From: Streptomyces sp. SLBN-31
Lineage (GTDB): Bacteria > Actinomycetota > Actinomycetes > Streptomycetales > Streptomycetaceae
Direction of reading: 5' to 3'
DNA: 64,000 nt
Assembly (NCBI RefSeq): GCF_006715395.1
Contig: NZ_VFNC01000002.1
Coordinates: 2,542,001-2,606,000 of the forward strand
Shown here: positions 1-9,947 of the stretch, piece by piece
How positions within the stretch are numbered: the first letter of the stretch is position 1
How the letters are laid out: each line of letters opens with the position of its first letter
The notes under the pieces: model-generated
What the model was told of the DNA's origin: nothing
The model's input: only the letters and a program-made list of their open reading frames with translations
Database searches by the model: none
Made by a program: the position numbers and the translations under genes

Positions 1-470
1 CTCTCGGCGGCCGTGGGGCGAGCGGAGGTGAAGACGTCGTCGCGGTCGTAGTCGTCGTCCGCGCCGTAGGAGGCGCCGTCCTGCGTGTAGGCGGCGCGCT
101 CCGGGCCGTAGTCCGTGTCGGCCTCCGGCTCCAGCTCGGACACCTCCAGGGTCGGGTCCCGGCGCTCCGCCTTGCCGCGGCGGCCCTTGAGGCCGGCGCC
201 GAGGCCGTCGCCCTCGGGGCGCTTGACCGCCCAGCCCGCCGAGAAGCCGCGGCGGAACGACAGGGTGACGTAGGTCTGGCCGACCGCGAACGCCGCGGCG
301 CCCAGGCCGATGACGATCACCGAGGGGATCAGGACACCGAGTACGACGCCGAGGAAGCCGGCGAAGGCGAGCAGCCGCCAGCGCAGCCGCGCCTTGTACT
401 GCAGCAGCACCTCGCCCAGCAGCCACAGCGCGACGATGCCGAACGCGATGTAGAGGACCGTCCAGCCCAT
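1..470 (-). CDS. Conserved membrane protein, C-terminus cut by window edge
   Basis: The reading frame opens at an ATG (start MGWTVLYIAF) and stays open to the left edge, so only the first ~156 residues are visible. It begins with a hydrophobic segment (about residues 1-20), has a second long hydrophobic stretch at about 33-65, and continues as a charged, Asp/Glu- and Tyr-rich cytoplasmic tail (DDDYDRDDV). It lies downstream of metF on the same strand, 56 nt away, and could be cotranscribed. I do not recognise a named domain. The position matches a conserved hypothetical membrane protein next to metF in Streptomyces. Function unknown. Confidence 0.75.
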   Translation of the reverse strand, partial: MGWTVLYIAFGIVALWLLGEVLLQYKARLRWRLLAFAGFLGVVLGVLIPSVIVIGLGAAAFAVGQTYVTLSFRRGFSAGWAVKRPEGDGLGAGLKGRRGKAERRDPTLEVSELEPEADTDYGPERAAYTQDGASYGADDDYDRDDVFTSARPTAAE

Positions 471-526
471 GTACGCCCCTCTCCCAGTCGCCGCTACGCA
501 GTGTGTCGTATACCCGTGCGGCCGGT

Positions 527-1459
<933 letters not shown>

Positions 1460-1472
1460 TTAACCAGGGGCG

Positions 1473-1497
1473 CCCGGTCCCCCAACCGAAGACCGGG
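1473..1497 (-). terminator. Possible thiE terminator / metF leader hairpin
   Basis: A perfect 7-bp stem (CCCGGTC / GACCGGG) with an 11-nt loop sits between thiE and metF on the minus strand. There is no clear U-tract. A second short repeat, TGTCCA-N5-TGGACA, lies at 1522-1538. Either may act in termination or in metF control. Confidence 0.3.
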
Positions 1498-1559
1498 TAT
1501 TTGCCCGTTTTGTCGAGCTGTTGTCCACCCCTTGGACACCAGGGTCGGTCAGGGTCCGG

Positions 1560-2219
1560 TCAGGGCTGCCGCAGCCGCTTCGCGAACTCCGCGGCGGCCG
1601 CGCCGGGGTCGTCCGCCTCGGTGATGGCCCGGACGACCACGACCCGGCGGGCTCCGGCCTCGATCACCTCGTCGAGGTTGCCGAGGTCGATGCCGCCGAT
1701 GGCGAACCACGGGCGGTCGGTGCCCAGGGCGGCGGTGTGCCGGACCAGGTCGAGGCCCGGGGCGTGGCGGCCGGGCTTGGTGGGGGTCGGCCAGCAGGGG
1801 CCGGTGCAGAAGTAGTCGACGCCCTCCTGGACGGCGGCCGCCTCGGCCTCCGCCTCCGCGTGCGTGGAGCGGCCGATGAGCACGTCCTCGCCGAGGATCG
1901 CGCGGGCCGCGGGAACCGGGAGGTCGCCCTGGCCCAGATGGAGGACGTCGGCGGCGGCCGCGTGGGCGACGTCCGCGCGGTCGTTGACCGCCAGCAGCCT
2001 GCCGTGGCGGGCGCAGGCCTGGGCGAGGACCTCCAGGTGCTCCAGTTCCTCGGCCGCCTCCATGCCCTTGTCGCGCAGTTGCACGATGTCGACCCCGCCC
2101 GCCAGCACGGCGTCCAGGAACTCGGGCAGGTCGCCCTGGGTCCTGCGGGCGTCCGTGCAGAGGTAGAGCCGGGCGTCGGAGAGCCGGGCGCGGGCGTCGG
2201 CGCCGGACGTGACGGGCAT
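1560..2219 (-). CDS. thiE: Thiamine-phosphate synthase
   Basis: ThiE couples HMP-PP with thiazole phosphate to give thiamine monophosphate. The 219-residue frame starting [10 protein letters not shown] has the usual length; an upstream in-frame start would add a low-complexity extension that overlaps a hairpin, so I prefer this ATG, which follows a GGGGGAC ribosome-binding sequence. Family signatures visible are VQLRDKG, the dinucleotide-binding [21 protein letters not shown], the phosphate loop [13 protein letters not shown] and the C-terminal AIGGI. The thiazole genes thiO-S-G lie ~2 kb away on the opposite strand, so this window carries most of the thiazole and coupling branch of thiamine synthesis. 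Confidence 0.93.
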   Translation of the reverse strand: MPVTSGADARARLSDARLYLCTDARRTQGDLPEFLDAVLAGGVDIVQLRDKGMEAAEELEHLEVLAQACARHGRLLAVNDRADVAHAAAADVLHLGQGDLPVPAARAILGEDVLIGRSTHAEAEAEAAAVQEGVDYFCTGPCWPTPTKPGRHAPGLDLVRHTAALGTDRPWFAIGGIDLGNLDEVIEAGARRVVVVRAITEADDPGAAAAEFAKRLRQP

Positions 2220-2245
2220 GCGGGTGTCCCCCGGGGGTGGATGGC

Positions 2246-2318
2246 GTGCGGGCCGTGGCCGGTGGTGCGGCAGGCCGCGGTGTCCCGCGGCCGTGGCACC
2301 ACCGGCCACGGCCCGCAC
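2246..2318 (-). terminator. Long nested hairpin between Rv2175c-like gene and thiE
   Basis: Two perfectly complementary 23-nt arms (2246-2268 and 2296-2318) enclose a second 8-bp GGCCGCGG/CCGCGGCC stem with a TGTC loop (2273-2292). The structure lies after the stop of the upstream minus-strand gene and just before the thiE ribosome-binding site. It lacks a T-tract, so it may be a factor-independent terminator of the GC-rich actinobacterial type or an RNA-stability element. Confidence 0.6.
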
Positions 2319-2349
2319 TCCGGACGGTGTTCGGGTCGTTCTGGCTGGT

Positions 2350-2715
2350 TCAGACGGCGAGCGCCTGGGCCCGGCGCTTCACCTCCGTGCCGCGATTCTC
2401 GCTCAGGGCCTGCGCGGGGGTGCCGGGCAGGCTGTCGTCGGGGGTGAAGAGCCACTCGAGCATCTCTTCGTCGGTGAAGCCGTCGTCCCGCAGGAGCGTC
2501 AGGGTGCCGGTCAGGCCCTTGACGACCTTGTCCCCGTCGATGAAGGCGGCGGGAACGTGCAGCGCGCGGTTCTCCCCACGGCGTACGGCGATGAGCTGGC
2601 CCTCCTTGACCAGCTGCCGCACCCGCGTCACCTCCACGTCGAGCATTTCGGCGATGTCGGGCAGGGTGAGCCAGGCGGGGACGAGAGCATCGATCTTTGC
2701 GTCAATCTCGGTCAC
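2350..2715 (-). CDS. Rv2175c-family DNA-binding protein
   Basis: A 121-residue protein with an N-terminal winged-helix/MerR-like segment ([27 protein letters not shown]) followed by the conserved C-terminal region ([37 protein letters not shown] is the family core, here given in part by [11 protein letters not shown] and [11 protein letters not shown]). M. tuberculosis Rv2175c is a DNA-binding substrate of the neighbouring kinase PknL. Here a PASTA kinase lies ~4 kb away, so the association is kept. I use the GTG start (MTEIDAKID); a TTG at 2769 would add 18 residues. Target genes are unknown. Confidence 0.8.
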   Translation of the reverse strand: MTEIDAKIDALVPAWLTLPDIAEMLDVEVTRVRQLVKEGQLIAVRRGENRALHVPAAFIDGDKVVKGLTGTLTLLRDDGFTDEEMLEWLFTPDDSLPGTPAQALSENRGTEVKRRAQALAV

Positions 2716-2781
2716 GGAATCAAGCCTGCCATCCGGGACCGACAGTCGGAAGTCGGGCCCGCCCGACAAGTGGCGTACGGA

Positions 2782-4011
2782 CTACGCCGTGGCCGCCTTC
2801 AGGGGCTTCGCCGGGTCCGCCAGCAGCCCGGCGTCCATCGGGGTGGCCGCCTCGATCAGCCGCCGCCCCTGGGCCAGGTCGCGCGGCCTGCCGACCGCGA
2901 GCAGCGCCACCAGGCGGTCCTCGCGCAGCCAGCAGACGGACCAGGCCGGACCGGAGGGGTCGCCCCGCCACACGGTCGTGTCGGCGGACGCGTGATGCCC
3001 GGCGTACTGCACGAACCGGCCGAACTGCTCCGACCAGAAGTACGGGACCGGGTCGTAGACCGCCGGGGGCTCGCCGGTGGCCTCGCCGACGATGTTCGCG
3101 GCGACCGTGCGCGGACCCTGGAGGGCGTTGTCCCAGTGGTGGACGAGCAGCCGGTCGCCGTACCGGGCCGAGGGGAAGGAGGCGCAGTCGCCGACGGCGT
3201 AGACGTCCGGCACCGAGGTGCGCAGGCGGTCGTCGGCCAGGACCTCGCGGTGCGGGCCGAGCTCGACGCCGGAGCCGGCGAGCCAGCCGGTGGCGGGGCG
3301 GGCGCCGATGCCGACCACGACGGCGCCCGCGGGCACGTGTGTGCCGTCGTCGAGGACGACCGCGCCGGGCTCGACGCGCGCCACGCGCGCGTGTGTGCGC
3401 AGCTCGACGCCGGCGTCGCCGTACCAGGCGGCCATGGGCTCGGCCACCTCGGCGGGCAGCGCGCCCGCGAGGGGCCGGTCCGCGGCCTCGACGACGGTCA
3501 CGGCGCAGCCCGCCTCGCGCGCGGCCGTGGCGAACTCGGCGCCGATCCAGCCCGCGCCGACGACCACGATGTCGTGCTGCCGGGCGAGCACGGGCCGCAG
3601 TCGCTCGGCGTCGTCCAGGGTGCGCAGCAGGTGCACGCCGGGCACGCCCTCGGCGCCCGGCAGCATGACGGGTTCGGCTCCGGTGGCGAGGACCAGGACG
3701 TCGTACGGGACGGGCCCGGTCTCGGTGTCCAGCCGGTGCTCCTCGGGGCGCACGCCCAGCACCTCGCGCCCCAGCCGCAGTTCGATGCCGAGTGCCTCGA
3801 AGTCGACGTCGAAGGCGGAGCCCTCGGACTTGCCGAGCAGGACGGCCTTGGACAGCGGCGGCCGGTCGTACGGCTGGTGGGGCTCGGCGCCGATCAGCGT
3901 GACGGTGCCGGTGAAGCCCTGTTCGCGCAGTGCGACCGCGGTCTGCACACCGGCCATGCCGGCGCCGACCACGACCACCCGCCGCTGCGACTGCGTCGTC
4001 TGCTCGCTCAC
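2782..4011 (-). CDS. FAD/NAD(P)-dependent oxidoreductase (ferredoxin-reductase type)
   Basis: A 409-residue two-dinucleotide-binding flavoprotein. The N-terminal FAD motif VVVGAGMAGVQTA, the PYDRPPLSK signature of the rhodocoxin/putidaredoxin reductase family, the central NAD(P) motif VVVGAGWIGAEFA and the second FAD motif VYAVGDCA are all present. A C-terminal reductase domain follows. Such enzymes pass electrons from NAD(P)H to ferredoxins or small redox proteins; no dedicated ferredoxin or P450 gene lies beside it, so the partner is unknown. The GTG start (MSEQTTQS) faces the TPP riboswitch of the thiO operon, making a divergent pair. Confidence 0.85.
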   Translation of the reverse strand: MSEQTTQSQRRVVVVGAGMAGVQTAVALREQGFTGTVTLIGAEPHQPYDRPPLSKAVLLGKSEGSAFDVDFEALGIELRLGREVLGVRPEEHRLDTETGPVPYDVLVLATGAEPVMLPGAEGVPGVHLLRTLDDAERLRPVLARQHDIVVVGAGWIGAEFATAAREAGCAVTVVEAADRPLAGALPAEVAEPMAAWYGDAGVELRTHARVARVEPGAVVLDDGTHVPAGAVVVGIGARPATGWLAGSGVELGPHREVLADDRLRTSVPDVYAVGDCASFPSARYGDRLLVHHWDNALQGPRTVAANIVGEATGEPPAVYDPVPYFWSEQFGRFVQYAGHHASADTTVWRGDPSGPAWSVCWLREDRLVALLAVGRPRDLAQGRRLIEAATPMDAGLLADPAKPLKAATA

Positions 4012-4150
4012 CTGATCACCATAGACACTGACTACTCGTCAGTCAGGGGTCGTGCTCCGTGAGCTGTTCCACACCGTCGGTGAGCGACGGCGGCGGCCGG
4101 AGGCTCCCTTACCGAGGCGTGAGGGGTCGGGCTAGGGTGGCCCCCGTACA

Positions 4151-4245
4151 CGCACTCGCGGGAGCCCGGACGCACCGGGCTGAGAGGGAGGCTGGCGGCC
4201 TCCGACCGTACGAACCTGATCCGGGTCATGCCGGCGAAGGGAGGG
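4151..4245 (+). promoter_or_regulatory. TPP riboswitch (THI element)
   Basis: The leader carries the THI-box landmarks in order: ACTCGCGGGAGCC, CTGAGAGGG (4180-4188), GAACCTGATCCGGGTCATGCC (4212 onward; only partly quoted) and the closing GCGAAGGGAG. The 3' strand of the closing helix runs into the GGAGGGG ribosome-binding sequence about 10 nt before the thiO ATG, so ligand binding probably blocks translation initiation. Thiamine pyrophosphate would repress thiO-thiS-thiG. Confidence 0.95.
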
Positions 4246-4256
4246 GCTGGACGCCC

Positions 4257-5411
4257 ATGTCGTCACGTACGTCAGACGTCCTCGTCATCGGGGGCGGGAT
4301 CATCGGCCTGGTCACGGCCTGGCGGGCCGCGCAGCGCGGTCTCGCGACAGCCGTGGTCGATCCGGAGCCGGGCGGCGGCGCCGCCCAGGTGGCCGCCGGG
4401 ATGCTGGCCGCCGTCACGGAGCTGCACTACGGCGAGCAGACCCTGCTGGGCCTCAACCTGGCCTCGGCCCGCCGCTACCCGGACTTCGCGGCCGAGCTCA
4501 CCGAGACCACCGGTCACGACCTCGGCTACCGCCGGTGCGGCACGCTCGCCGTCGCGCTCGACGCCGACGACCGCGCCCATCTGCGCGAACTGCACGTTCT
4601 GCAGCGGCAGTCGGGCCTGGAGTCCGAGTGGTTGTCCGGGCGCGACTGCCGGCGCCTGGAGCCGATGCTCGCGCCGGGCGTGCGCGGGGGGCTCCGGGTC
4701 GACGGCGACCACCAGATCGATCCGCGGCGGCTGGCGCGGGCGCTGGTGGCCGCGTGCGAGCGGGCCGGCGTGGTCTTCCACCGGGTGTGGGCCGAGAGCT
4801 TCCGGGTCGTGCGGGACCGGGCCGCCGGCGTCGTCACGGCCGACGGCAGCGAGCTGTCCGCCGGGCAGGTGGTGCTGGCGGCCGGCAGCCTCAGCGGGCG
4901 GCTGCCGGGCGTGCCGGACGACGTGCTGCCGCCGGTACGGCCGGTGAAGGGGCAGGTGCTGAGGCTGACCGTGCCGAAGCGGTACGCGCCGTTCCTGAGC
5001 CGTACCGTGCGCGCGATGGTGCGCGGCAGCCATGTCTACCTGGTGCCCCGCGAGAACGGCGAGCTGGTCGTCGGCGCCACCAGCGAGGAGCTGGGCTGGG
5101 ACACGACGGTCACCGCCGGCGGGGTGTACGAGCTGCTGCGCGACGCGCACGAGCTGGTCCCCGGGATCACCGAACTGCCGCTGACGGAGACGCGGGCGGG
5201 TCTGCGCCCGGGCTCCCCCGACAACGCGCCGCTGCTCGGCCCGACCGAGCTGCCCGGCCTCCTGCTGGCCACCGGCCACTACCGCAACGGCGTGCTGCTG
5301 ACGCCGGTCACCGGCGACGCCATGGCGCATGTCCTGGCCACCGGTGAACTCCCCGAAGAGGCCCTCCCGTTCACCCCGAAGCGCTTCGCGCGCGTGGAGC
5401 AGCACGCATGA
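4257..5411 (+). CDS. thiO: Glycine oxidase ThiO
   Basis: A 384-residue FAD-dependent amine oxidase starting at the ATG that follows the riboswitch (MSSRTSDVLVIGGGIIGL). The FAD-binding GGGIIGL motif is followed by GGGAAQVAAGMLAAVTE, typical of ThiO, and the C-terminal TRAGLRPGSPDNAPLLG and GHYRNGVLLTP motifs close the FAD site. ThiO oxidises glycine to dehydroglycine (iminoacetate), the substrate that ThiG condenses with DXP and ThiS-thiocarboxylate. It overlaps thiS by 4 nt (ATGA), indicating translational coupling. Confidence 0.93.
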   Translation: MSSRTSDVLVIGGGIIGLVTAWRAAQRGLATAVVDPEPGGGAAQVAAGMLAAVTELHYGEQTLLGLNLASARRYPDFAAELTETTGHDLGYRRCGTLAVALDADDRAHLRELHVLQRQSGLESEWLSGRDCRRLEPMLAPGVRGGLRVDGDHQIDPRRLARALVAACERAGVVFHRVWAESFRVVRDRAAGVVTADGSELSAGQVVLAAGSLSGRLPGVPDDVLPPVRPVKGQVLRLTVPKRYAPFLSRTVRAMVRGSHVYLVPRENGELVVGATSEELGWDTTVTAGGVYELLRDAHELVPGITELPLTETRAGLRPGSPDNAPLLGPTELPGLLLATGHYRNGVLLTPVTGDAMAHVLATGELPEEALPFTPKRFARVEQHA

Positions 5412-5608
5412 ACGTCTCCGTCAACGGGGAGCGGCGCGAGTTCGCTCCCGGTACGGCCCTGGACGCCGTCGTACGCACTCTGACCCCGGCCCCCTCCGGG
5501 GTGGCCGCCGCCCTGAACGAGACCGTCGTCCCGCGCGCGCAGTGGCCGTCGACGCCCCTCTCCGAGGGGGACCGCGTCGAGGTCCTCACCGCCGTCCAAG
5601 GAGGCTGA
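5408..5608 (+). CDS. thiS: Sulfur carrier protein ThiS
   Basis: A 66-residue ubiquitin-like sulfur carrier ending in the required Gly-Gly (AVQGG), the site of adenylation and thiocarboxylation. MNVSVNG at the start and LSEGDRVEVLTAVQGG at the end match the family. It overlaps thiO by 4 nt and precedes thiG by 3 nt. No thiF lies in the window, so adenylation must be done by a ThiF/MoeB-type enzyme elsewhere. Confidence 0.93.
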   Translation: MNVSVNGERREFAPGTALDAVVRTLTPAPSGVAAALNETVVPRAQWPSTPLSEGDRVEVLTAVQGG

Positions 5609-6406
<798 letters not shown>

Positions 6407-6524
6407 ACGCCTGTTCGATCAGATCCGGACGGCGGTGCGAGGTCCGTCACAGCTCGGCTGCAGTACCGCCCCGATCTCACCCGAACCCACGGCCCTGTCA
6501 GTCTCGGCTCGTACACTCACCTGC

Positions 6525-8447
6525 GTGGATACGACCCTTCAGGACCCTCTGGTCGGGCAGGTGCTCGACGGCCGCTATCGCGTGGACGCGCGGATCGCGG
6601 TCGGCGGGATGGCCACGGTCTACCGGGCCCTGGACACCCGCCTCGACCGTGTGCTCGCGCTGAAGGTGATGCACCCCTCGCTCGCGGCCGACGGCTCCTT
6701 CGTCGAGCGGTTCATCCGTGAGGCGAAGTCGGTCGCCCGCCTCGCCCACCCGAACGTGGTGCAGGTCTTCGACCAGGGCACCGACGGGTCGTACGTCTAC
6801 CTCGCCATGGAGTACGTCGCCGGGTGCACCCTGCGCGATGTGCTGCGCGAGCGCGGGGCGCTGCAGCCGCGCGCCGCCCTGGACATCCTGGAACCGGTGC
6901 TCGCCGCGCTCGGCGCCGCGCACCGGGCCGGGTTCGTGCACCGGGACATGAAGCCGGAGAACGTCCTGATAGGGGACGACGGCCGGGTGAAGGTGGCGGA
7001 CTTCGGGCTCGTGCGCTCCGTGGACACGGTCACCAACACCACCGGGACCGTGCTCGGCACCGTCTCCTACCTCGCGCCTGAGCAGATCGAGCTCGGCACG
7101 GCCGACCCCCGGGTCGACGTGTACGCGTGCGGTGTCGTCCTGTACGAGATGCTCACCGGCGACCGTCCGCACGAGGGGGACTCCCCCGCCACGGTCCTCT
7201 ACAAGCACCTCCACGAGGACGTCCCGCCCCCGTCGGCGGTCGTCCCGGGGCTGCCGTACGAGCTGGACGAACTGGTCGCGTCGGCGACCGCCCGGACCCC
7301 CGACATCCGCCCGTACGACGCGGTGGCGCTGCTCGCACAGACGCGTCAGGTGCGTGCCGCGCTCGGCGAGGACCAGCTGGACGCGGTGCCGCCGCGGGCG
7401 GTCGCGGCGGAGCACCGGGACATCTCCGAGGACCGTACGAGCGTCATCCCGCGCGCGCTGACCACGCCCCGGCCGCTGCCGGTGAACGACGAGCCCGCGC
7501 TGCACCGTACCAGCCGGCTGGAGTCTCCCCCGCCGCTGCCGCCGCGCCCGCGCGACGGGCGCTCCCGGCGCGGGCCGCTGGCGATCGTCGTCGCGGTGCT
7601 GCTGATCCTCGGTGTCGGCACGGGCGTGTGGTACATCAACTCCGGCCAGTTCACCAAGGTCCCGCCCGTGCTGGCGAAGACCCGGACGCAGGCCGAGAAG
7701 CAGCTGAGCGACGCGGGGCTGGACCTGGGGTCGGTCAGGCACGCCTACAGCGACACGGTGGCCCGGGGCACGATCATCAGCTCCGACCCCGAGCCCGGCA
7801 CCCGGGTCCGGGACAACGCCTCCGTGTCGATCACCCTCTCCGACGGCCCCGAGACCGTGAAGGTGCCCGACGTGCAGGGGGGGACCCTGGCCGAGGCCAG
7901 GGCGCAGCTGAAGAAGAGCGGGCTCGAGGCGGGCATGGTGACCCGGGAGTTCTCCGACAGCGTCGAGCGGGGCTCGGTGATCTCCACGGAACCGGGGACG
8001 GGCGTGCGGCGGCACGCGGGCTCGGCGGTCGCGCTGACCGTCAGCAAGGGCAGCCCGGTGGACGTCCCGGACGTCACCGGCGAGGATCTCGACTCCGCGA
8101 GGTCCGACCTGGAGGACGCCGGCCTCACGGTGAAGGTCGCCGCCGAGCGGATCAACTCCGACTTCGACAAGGGGCAGGTCGCCGCCCAGACCCCGCGGGG
8201 CGACGGCCAGGCCGCCGAGGGCGACACGGTGACGCTGACGCTGTCCAAAGGCCCGGTGATGGTCGAGGTGCCGGACGTCACCGGCGACAGCGTCGACGAC
8301 GCGCACACGGCCCTGGAGGGCGCCGGATTCAAGGTCGACGAGGACCGCGGTCTGCTCGGTCTGTTCGGCGACACGGTCAAGGCGCAGTCCGTGAAGGGCG
8401 GCCGGACGGCGCCGAAGGGCTCGACGATCACCATCAAGATCCGGTGA
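6525..8447 (+). CDS. PASTA-domain Ser/Thr protein kinase (PknL/PknB type)
   Basis: A 640-residue membrane kinase. The kinase domain occupies about residues 11-275: GGMATVYRA loop, catalytic K47, HRDMKPEN loop (139-146) and DFG (159-161). A Pro/basic juxtamembrane linker leads to one membrane helix (351-371) and four extracellular PASTA repeats (VPPV-, VKVPDV-, VDVPDV- and VEVPDV-initiated), which in this family sense muropeptides or lipid II. The GTG start is chosen from the kinase-domain boundary. A TACACT hexamer ends 7 nt before it, so a leaderless transcript is possible, although no good -35 is visible. Synteny with the Rv2175c-like gene suggests a PknL role. Confidence 0.93.
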   Translation: MDTTLQDPLVGQVLDGRYRVDARIAVGGMATVYRALDTRLDRVLALKVMHPSLAADGSFVERFIREAKSVARLAHPNVVQVFDQGTDGSYVYLAMEYVAGCTLRDVLRERGALQPRAALDILEPVLAALGAAHRAGFVHRDMKPENVLIGDDGRVKVADFGLVRSVDTVTNTTGTVLGTVSYLAPEQIELGTADPRVDVYACGVVLYEMLTGDRPHEGDSPATVLYKHLHEDVPPPSAVVPGLPYELDELVASATARTPDIRPYDAVALLAQTRQVRAALGEDQLDAVPPRAVAAEHRDISEDRTSVIPRALTTPRPLPVNDEPALHRTSRLESPPPLPPRPRDGRSRRGPLAIVVAVLLILGVGTGVWYINSGQFTKVPPVLAKTRTQAEKQLSDAGLDLGSVRHAYSDTVARGTIISSDPEPGTRVRDNASVSITLSDGPETVKVPDVQGGTLAEARAQLKKSGLEAGMVTREFSDSVERGSVISTEPGTGVRRHAGSAVALTVSKGSPVDVPDVTGEDLDSARSDLEDAGLTVKVAAERINSDFDKGQVAAQTPRGDGQAAEGDTVTLTLSKGPVMVEVPDVTGDSVDDAHTALEGAGFKVDEDRGLLGLFGDTVKAQSVKGGRTAPKGSTITIKIR

Positions 8448-8481
8448 CGGAGGGCCGCCACGGGCATGACACCCTGAACGG

Positions 8482-9357
8482 GTGAAAAGCCGGTACCCCT
8501 CCCTCCCCCGCAACCCCGTCGGCGGCCACGTCCCCGTGGCCGGCGGCCTGAACTCCGTCGGTCTGACCTACGCCCGCGACCTCGGGGCCGAGACCGTGCA
8601 GGTCTTCGTCGCCAACCCGCGTGGCTGGGCCACGCCCTTCGGCAATCCGCGGCAGGACGAGGAGTTCCGCGCCGCCTGCGCGGCCGAGGCGATTCCGGCG
8701 TACGTCCACGCTCCTTACCTGATCAACTTCGGCTCGCACACCGAGGCGACGGTCGAGAGGTCGGTGGAGTCGCTGCGGCATTCGCTGCGGCGCGGGCGGG
8801 AGATCGGGGCGCTCGGCGTGGTCGTCCACACGGGCAGCGCGACCGGCGGCCGGGAGCGGTCCGTTGCCCTCAAGCAGGTGCGCGAGCACCTGCTTCCGCT
8901 GCTCGACGAGCTGACCGCCGACGACCCGTTCCTGCTCCTGGAGTCGACCGCCGGCCAGGGCGCCTCCCTCTGCTCGCGCACCTGGGACTTCGGCCCGTAC
9001 TTCGAGGCGCTGGACGCCCATCCGAAGCTCGGGGTCTGCCTGGACACCTGCCACATCTTCGCCGCCGGGCACGACCTGACCGGGCCCAGCGGCATGCACC
9101 AGACGCTCGACCTGCTGGTGGACACGGTCGGCGAGGGCCGGCTGAAGCTGATCCACGCCAACGACTCCAAGGACGTCGTCGGCGCCCACAAGGACCGGCA
9201 CGAGAACATCGGCGCCGGCCACATCGGCGAGGACCCGTTCCGCGCCCTGATGACCCACCCCGCCACCGACGGCGTCCCGCTGATCATCGAGACCCCCGGC
9301 GGCAAGGAGGGGCATGCGGCGGACGTGGAGCGGCTGAAGAAACTCCGGGATTCCTGA
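8482..9357 (+). CDS. nfo: Deoxyribonuclease IV (AP endonuclease)
   Basis: A 291-residue Nfo-type TIM-barrel nuclease that cuts 5' of abasic sites in base excision repair. Zn ligands are visible as H76 (HAPYLINFGS), H116 (VVHTGS), E154 (LLLEST), D188 and H191 (LDTCHIFAAG), and HANDSKDVVGAHKDRHENIG-type motifs (HxND and DRHENIG) and the final IETPGG. A GTG start is used. It lies 34 nt after the kinase gene and may be cotranscribed. Confidence 0.92.
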   Translation: MKSRYPSLPRNPVGGHVPVAGGLNSVGLTYARDLGAETVQVFVANPRGWATPFGNPRQDEEFRAACAAEAIPAYVHAPYLINFGSHTEATVERSVESLRHSLRRGREIGALGVVVHTGSATGGRERSVALKQVREHLLPLLDELTADDPFLLLESTAGQGASLCSRTWDFGPYFEALDAHPKLGVCLDTCHIFAAGHDLTGPSGMHQTLDLLVDTVGEGRLKLIHANDSKDVVGAHKDRHENIGAGHIGEDPFRALMTHPATDGVPLIIETPGGKEGHAADVERLKKLRDS

Positions 9358-9368
9358 CCCGTTCCGGA

Positions 9369-9385
9369 ATACCCCCAGGGGGTAT
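9369..9385. promoter_or_regulatory. CsoR/RcnR-type operator
   Basis: ATACCCCCAGGGGGTAT is a perfect 8-1-8 palindrome. A G/C tract flanked by TA/AT is the operator form recognised by CsoR-RcnR-FrmR repressors, and the Cu(I)-responsive CsoR sites of actinobacteria look like this. It sits 49 nt before the His-rich DUF4396 gene and overlaps the likely promoter. Confidence 0.7.
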
Positions 9386-9412
9386 ACGGTTCCTGTCCGG
9401 TACAGGAACCGT
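9386..9412. promoter_or_regulatory. Second inverted repeat in DUF4396 promoter
   Basis: Directly abutting the CsoR-like site, ACGGTTCCTGT and ACAGGAACCGT form perfect 11-bp arms around a CCGGT loop. It could be a second operator, part of the leader, or a terminator for the upstream nfo gene. No T-tract follows. Confidence 0.5.
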
Positions 9413-9433
9413 CATCCGGCATTGGGGGCACTC

Positions 9434-9934
9434 ATGCAGCACGAGGCGCACACCGAACACATCCACCGGCACGAGGGCCACGCCACCGACGGACACGGCC
9501 CCGCGAGCTGGTCCATGGCCGCGCAGGCCACCCTCCACTGCCTCACTGGCTGCGCCATCGGCGAGGTGCTGGGCATGGTGATCGGCACCGCGCTCGGCTG
9601 GGGCAACCTCCCGACGATGATCCTGGCGATCGCCCTCGCCTTCTTCTTCGGCTACTCGCTCACCCTGCGCGGGGTCCTGAAGGCCGGCGTCGGCTTCCGC
9701 ACCGCCTTCCGGGTGGCGCTGGCCGCGGACACCCTGTCGATCGCCGTGATGGAGCTCATCGACAACGGCGTGATCGTGCTGTGGCCGGACGCGATGGACG
9801 CCGGGCTCGGCGACACGCTCTTCTGGATCTCGCTGGCGATCTCCCTGGTGATCGCGTTCCTGGTCACCACACCCGTCAACAAGTGGATGATCGGGCGGGG
9901 CAAGGGGCACGCGGTGGTGCACCAGCACCACTGA
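9434..9934 (+). CDS. His-rich DUF4396 membrane protein
   Basis: A 166-residue protein starting at the ATG after a GGGGG ribosome-binding tract (a TTG 12 nt upstream is less likely). Seven His fall in the first 21 residues and four near the C-terminus (HAVVHQHH), consistent with metal binding. Between them are about four hydrophobic helices (roughly 34-54, 60-78, 92-115 and 128-146), the DUF4396 region, with Cys36 and Cys40 (HCLTGC) at the start of the first helix. The CsoR-like operator upstream suggests copper-responsive expression. The biochemical function is undescribed as far as I know; a role in copper handling is inference. Confidence 0.8.
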   Translation: MQHEAHTEHIHRHEGHATDGHGPASWSMAAQATLHCLTGCAIGEVLGMVIGTALGWGNLPTMILAIALAFFFGYSLTLRGVLKAGVGFRTAFRVALAADTLSIAVMELIDNGVIVLWPDAMDAGLGDTLFWISLAISLVIAFLVTTPVNKWMIGRGKGHAVVHQHH

Positions 9935-9947
9935 GGGGTACCGGGAG

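Noticed and set aside
2209..4062. 617-residue plus-strand frame
   Set aside because: Antisense shadow of the reductase and Rv2175c-like genes; low-complexity Arg/Gly/Val composition, no domain.
6495..6525. Standard sigma-70 promoter for the PASTA kinase
   Set aside because: TACACT fits a -10, but the CTGTCA upstream is only 11 nt away, so no proper -35.
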